Both the position numbers and the translations under genes were made by a program. Of a stretch of DNA of 42,258 nucleotides, positions 39,044 to 42,258 are shown piece after piece. The notes below the pieces were generated by a model. It made no database searches. It saw nothing but the letters and a program-made list of their open reading frames with translations, and had not been told where the DNA came from. Numbering within the stretch: position 1 is the stretch's first letter; every line of letters starts with the position of its first letter. This DNA is from Schizochytrium sp. CCTCC M209059 (Eukaryota; Sar; Bigyra; Thraustochytrida; Thraustochytriidae): NCBI GenBank assembly GCA_000818945.1, contig KN805391.1:1-42258 (forward strand). The letters run 5' to 3'.

Positions 39044-42000
39044 TTAATCATTTAGAATGAGTGATAGACCTAGAAGGAAGTCAGATCTCGTCAAGCGCAT
39101 CGACTTGGTTTGCACTTTATCTCCGCCTTGTCTGGCCTTCAGAAGCGCCTTCTTCTTCATCGCCTCGCGAATTGACTTGTTGATGTCCTTGACAACCTCT
39201 GGCATTGATACAGAGGTTGACAGCGGCGTGACCTTGACTTTGAAGGGTCCGAAGTGGACAAACTTCTCTTCTGATATCTTCTTCCCTGAAGTGCTCTCCT
39301 CATCTACTTTTGCTGTCGCCGTCGCCGCCGCCGCCGCCGCCGCTGCTGCTGCTGTAGGGCTATCGGGTCCCCTCAGGCTCTTTGGCTCGACAAATAAACT
39401 GGGTTCCCCTTCGCTGGGGCATGAGACAGCCTCAAGGTTCCATGGCGAGAGAGTGGGCGAACCTGTCGAAGAAGACATCAGAGGTGAAAGACGACGACGA
39501 CGAGGAGGAGGAGGAGGAGAAGTAGAAGAAGAAGAAGAAGGAGAAGAAGGAGAAGAGGAGGATGGCTCCGGAGATGATTGAAGAGGAGAAAACTCCTTTT
39601 CTTCGCGAACAGCACGTACTATAAGTCGTGCATTGAGAGGCTGAGGCGAGAAGGTTGTGGAGCTGCTCTTGCTATAATCTTCTTGCAGGTATGGCGAGCC
39701 ATCTGGTGGCCCAAAGCGTGCGCCATCTCCAGAATGCTTTTTGTCGTTGGACAGAGCGAGAGCAAGCGGCGCTCCTGCAGGGCGAGAGCATTCTTGAGAA
39801 GTGGCTGAAGGGCTTCTCGCCTCCGAGTCAGCCTTTGACGTTTCGGTTCCGCTAGTGTGAAGACTGGAAAGAAATTCAAGTCTTGAAAGAAAAGCTCGTC
39901 GCTTTGCCAGCCGAGCCTTCCTTCCCTTCGTACGCCAGTCTCCCCTCTCTGCGGAGGAGCCAGGTGACTTCGCAGCTCCAGGAATATGACAAGATGCCAG
40001 ACATGAAGAAGGATGATGAAAAGCGCTCCCCTTCAGCTTCGCTTCCTCCTTGCTGCTTGTTTCGAAGCCACAGCTCACATAAGCTGTCTCTTGGACTCCA
40101 TTCTTGAAATCTCTCAAGGAACGCCGGCGAGCGATATCTGCCCATGTGCTCCCATGGCGGTGATCCTCTATGCAGTGCTTTCCTTGAGTTCCCTTGGGAA
40201 CACTATCTTCTTCTGTCTTCGCAGCAGCAGAAACAGCGGAGGCAGAAGCAGAGACAGCAGTAGGTGTTTCTACTTCTCCCTGAGATAGAGAAGAAGGAGG
40301 GATAGAAGAAGGAGCACCAGCAGCAGTAGCAGGCGCAGCAGCAGGAGCAGCAGGAGCAGGAGCAGAAGCAACAGCAGCAGGAGCAGCAGCAGTAGCAAGA
40401 GCAGCGGCAGCAGCTGGAGCAGCAGCAGAAGCAGGAGGAGCAGCAGCAGGAGGAGCCGTAGCAGCAGCAGCAGCCGGAGCAGTAGCAGAAGCAGCAGAAG
40501 AAGCAGAAGCAGAAGAAGGAGAGGAGGACTCAGAGTTGTACCGAGCCTCGGGCTTCGCGCAAGAGGAAGACCGTGTTTTGGTCTCTTCGACCGCATCTTC
40601 AGCCTCCTTCGTCTCGCTCTTGCTTGGCACCGAAAGGAGCTCCTTGAGCCGCGTTCGACGGGCTTTCCTTGCGATGGTACGCAGGTGACGCTTGGACGTT
40701 GTTGAAGCTACCTTGCTGGGAGCCTCCACAGCTTGAGGAAGAGTCAAGCTGGGAGAAGTGAACGAAGGTGGACTGTGGCACACCTTGGAGACTCCTGTCT
40801 TCGTCGCCAGAGAACTTGTCATGCCCGCGGCTGCTGGCGTTTGCTTGTGTTCTTGCTGCAAGCGCACAACTTTAGCCCAAGTGCGAGTGGGTTGTCCTGA
40901 ATTAGCAGTTAGCAGCGGCAAGTGGCGGAGCAGGAGCAGGAGCAGGAGCAGGAGCAACAGCAGCAGCAGAAGCAGGAGCAGCAGCAGAAGCTGGAGCAGG
41001 AGCAGCTGTGGGAGAAGCAGCAACAGCAGCAGCAGCAGCAGGAGCAGCAATAGGCGCAGTAGTAGAAGCAGATGCAGAAGAAGGAGAGGAGGAACCAGAG
41101 CTGTAGCGAGTCTCGTTCTTCGCGCAAGAGGAAGACCTTGTTTTGGTCTCTTCGACCGCATCTTCAGCCTCCTTCGTCTCGCTCTTGCTTGGCACCAAAA
41201 GAAGCTTCTTGAGCCGCGTTCGACGGGCTTTCCTTGCGATGGTACGCAGGTGACGCTTGGACGTTGTTGAAGCTACCTTGCTGGGAGCTTCCACAGCTTG
41301 AGGAAGAGTCAAGCTGGGAGAAGTGAACGAAGGTGGACTGTGGCACGGACTGTGGCACACCTTGGAGACTCCTGCCTTCGTCGCCAGGGGACTTGTCATG
41401 CCCGCGGCTGCTGGCGTTTGCTTGTGTTCTTGCTGCAAGCGCACAACTTTAGCCCAAGTGAGAGTGGGTTGTCCTGAATTAGCAGCAGCAAGCGTCGTAG
41501 CAGGAGCAGCAGGAGCAGGAGCAGCGGCAGAGGCAGAAGCAGGAGCAGCAGCAGCAGCAGCAGCAGGAGCCGGAGCAGGAGCAGGAGCAGCGGCAGGAGC
41601 AGGAGCAGAAGCAGAAGCCGAAGAAGGAGAGGAGGAACCAGAGCTGTAGCGAGTCTCGTTCTTCGCGCAAGAGGAAGACCTTGTTTTGGTCTCTTCGACC
41701 GCATCTTCAGCCTCCTTCGTCTCGCTCTTGCTTGGCACCGAAAGGAGCTCCTTGAGCCGCGTTCGACGGGCTTTCCTTGCGATGGTACGCAGGTGACGCT
41801 TGGACGTTGTTGAAGCTACCTTGCTGGGAGCCTCCACAGCTTGAGGAAGAGTCAAGCTGGGAGAAGTGAACGAAGGTGGACTGTGGCAAGCCTTGGAGAC
41901 TCCTGCCTTCGTCGCCAGGGGACTTGTCATGCCCGCGGCTGCTGGCGTTTGCTTGTGTTCTTGCTGCAAGCGCACAACTTTAGCCCAAGTGCGAGTGGGT

Positions 42001-42223
42001 TGTCCTGAATTAGCAGCAGCAAGCGTCGGAGCAGGAGCAACAGCAGGAGCAGCAGAAGCAGGAGCAGCAGCCGGAGCAGTAGCAGAAGCAGAAGCAGCCG
42101 GAGCAGCAGCAGCAGCCGGAGCAGCAGCAGGAGCAGGAGCAGCGGCAGCAGGAGCCGGAGCAGCAGCAGCAGTAGAAGCAGGAGTAGCAGCAGGAGCAGC
42201 GGCAGCGGCAGGAGCAGGAGCAG

Positions 42224-42258
<35 letters not shown>
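39044..42258 (-). CDS. 3' part of an Ala-rich tandem-repeat protein, reading frame broken, 5' end off-window
   Basis: Unrecognised protein. On the minus strand a unit of about 540-565 bases is repeated: three units plus part of a fourth at the right edge. It encodes 'SGQPTRTWAKVVRLQQEHKQ', 'SLTLPQAVEAPSKVASTTSK' and 'RTIARKARRTRLKELLSVPS', then 'TKEAEDAVEETKTRSSSCAK', then a long Ala/Pro/Ser stretch. After the last unit comes a unique tail, Ser-rich, with poly-Ser/Pro/Glu and poly-Ala runs and a basic 'IREAMKKKALLKARQ' near the end. Copies from 40905 to 42258 share one frame, which stops at TAA 40904-40902. The last copy and tail (39044-40901) continue in another frame because of a net 7-base length change. 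This is either a pseudogene, an assembly error in repeats, or a missed splice site. No function can be inferred. Confidence 0.6.
40265..42258 (-). repeat. Tandem ~550-bp coding repeat array, at least 3.4 copies
   Basis: The landmark AGTCAAGCTGGGAGAAGTG occurs at 40742, 41307 and 41850, giving periods of 565 and 543. The non-Ala part of the copies is nearly identical, while the GCA/GCT-rich part varies in length. The middle copy carries a 12-base internal duplication (CHSP CHSP) near 41338-41361. The array continues beyond 42258, where (GCA)n is at the very edge. Confidence 0.9.

Noticed and set aside
40270..41704. Leucine-rich frames (poly-Leu) on the minus strand and Ala/Gly frames on the plus strand
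   Set aside because: Alternative-frame readings of GCT/GCA-rich repeats; the Ala/Pro frame is continuous with the conserved repeat core.

Overview
The window looks like nuclear DNA from a flagellated, intron-poor, GC-rich protist. A stramenopile of the labyrinthulomycete/thraustochytrid type is my best guess. This is inferred from long single-exon genes with strong G/C in third codon positions, long Thr/Pro 'PT' linkers in a surface protein, a short peroxisomal acyl-CoA oxidase-like enzyme, and genes for a ciliary transition-zone protein and a dynein light chain. Spacers are full of tetra- and pentanucleotide microsatellites. I saw no prokaryotic operon signals, CRISPR array, convincing tRNA or recognisable transposon.

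Layout. 1-3773: gene-poor, with GAAA and ACAG arrays (the latter about 78 copies). 3774-5903 (-): SulP anion transporter with STAS domain. 5904-7640: divergent spacer. 7641-11948 (+): large nuclear protein with a SANT/Myb-like N-terminus, two related helix-turn-helix-like blocks and a polyQ tail. 12129-12629 (-): TMEM17-like protein, with a perfect 585-bp (TCGTG)117 array directly upstream of its start codon. 13780-14266 (-): a probable spliced, unidentified gene whose 5' end I cannot place. 14373-14507: GATC/AATC array. 14830-16308 (+): acyl-CoA oxidase/dehydrogenase-like enzyme ending in SKL. 16576-20425 (+): two-exon helical-repeat protein, possibly FANCI. 20682-22100 (-): leucine-rich-repeat plus hemolysin-III/PAQR-type membrane protein. 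23087-24361 (+): F-box-like/ankyrin-like protein. 25131-32594 (+): about 2,490-residue type I surface protein with trefoil, four fibronectin-II-like modules, PKD-like, thrombospondin-1-like and EGF-like parts, one membrane span and a cytoplasmic PH domain. 32662-32928 (-): LC8 dynein light chain. 33881-36592 (+): DDX10/Dbp4 RNA helicase. 37026-37931 (-): Rab32-like GTPase with an unusual internal insertion. 38200-38775 (+): adenylate kinase 6/Fap7. 39044-42258 (-): 3' part of an Ala-rich protein built from roughly 550-bp tandem repeats, with a broken reading frame, running off the right edge.

Themes. TMEM17 and LC8 fit a flagellated stage. DDX10/Dbp4 and AK6/Fap7 both act in small-ribosomal-subunit maturation and flank the Rab gene. 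Neighbours are mostly divergent or convergent pairs with short spacers. Start codons were moved to in-frame ATGs with good context wherever the longest frame opened only with GTG or TTG. No database search was run, so identities rest on recognised motifs.
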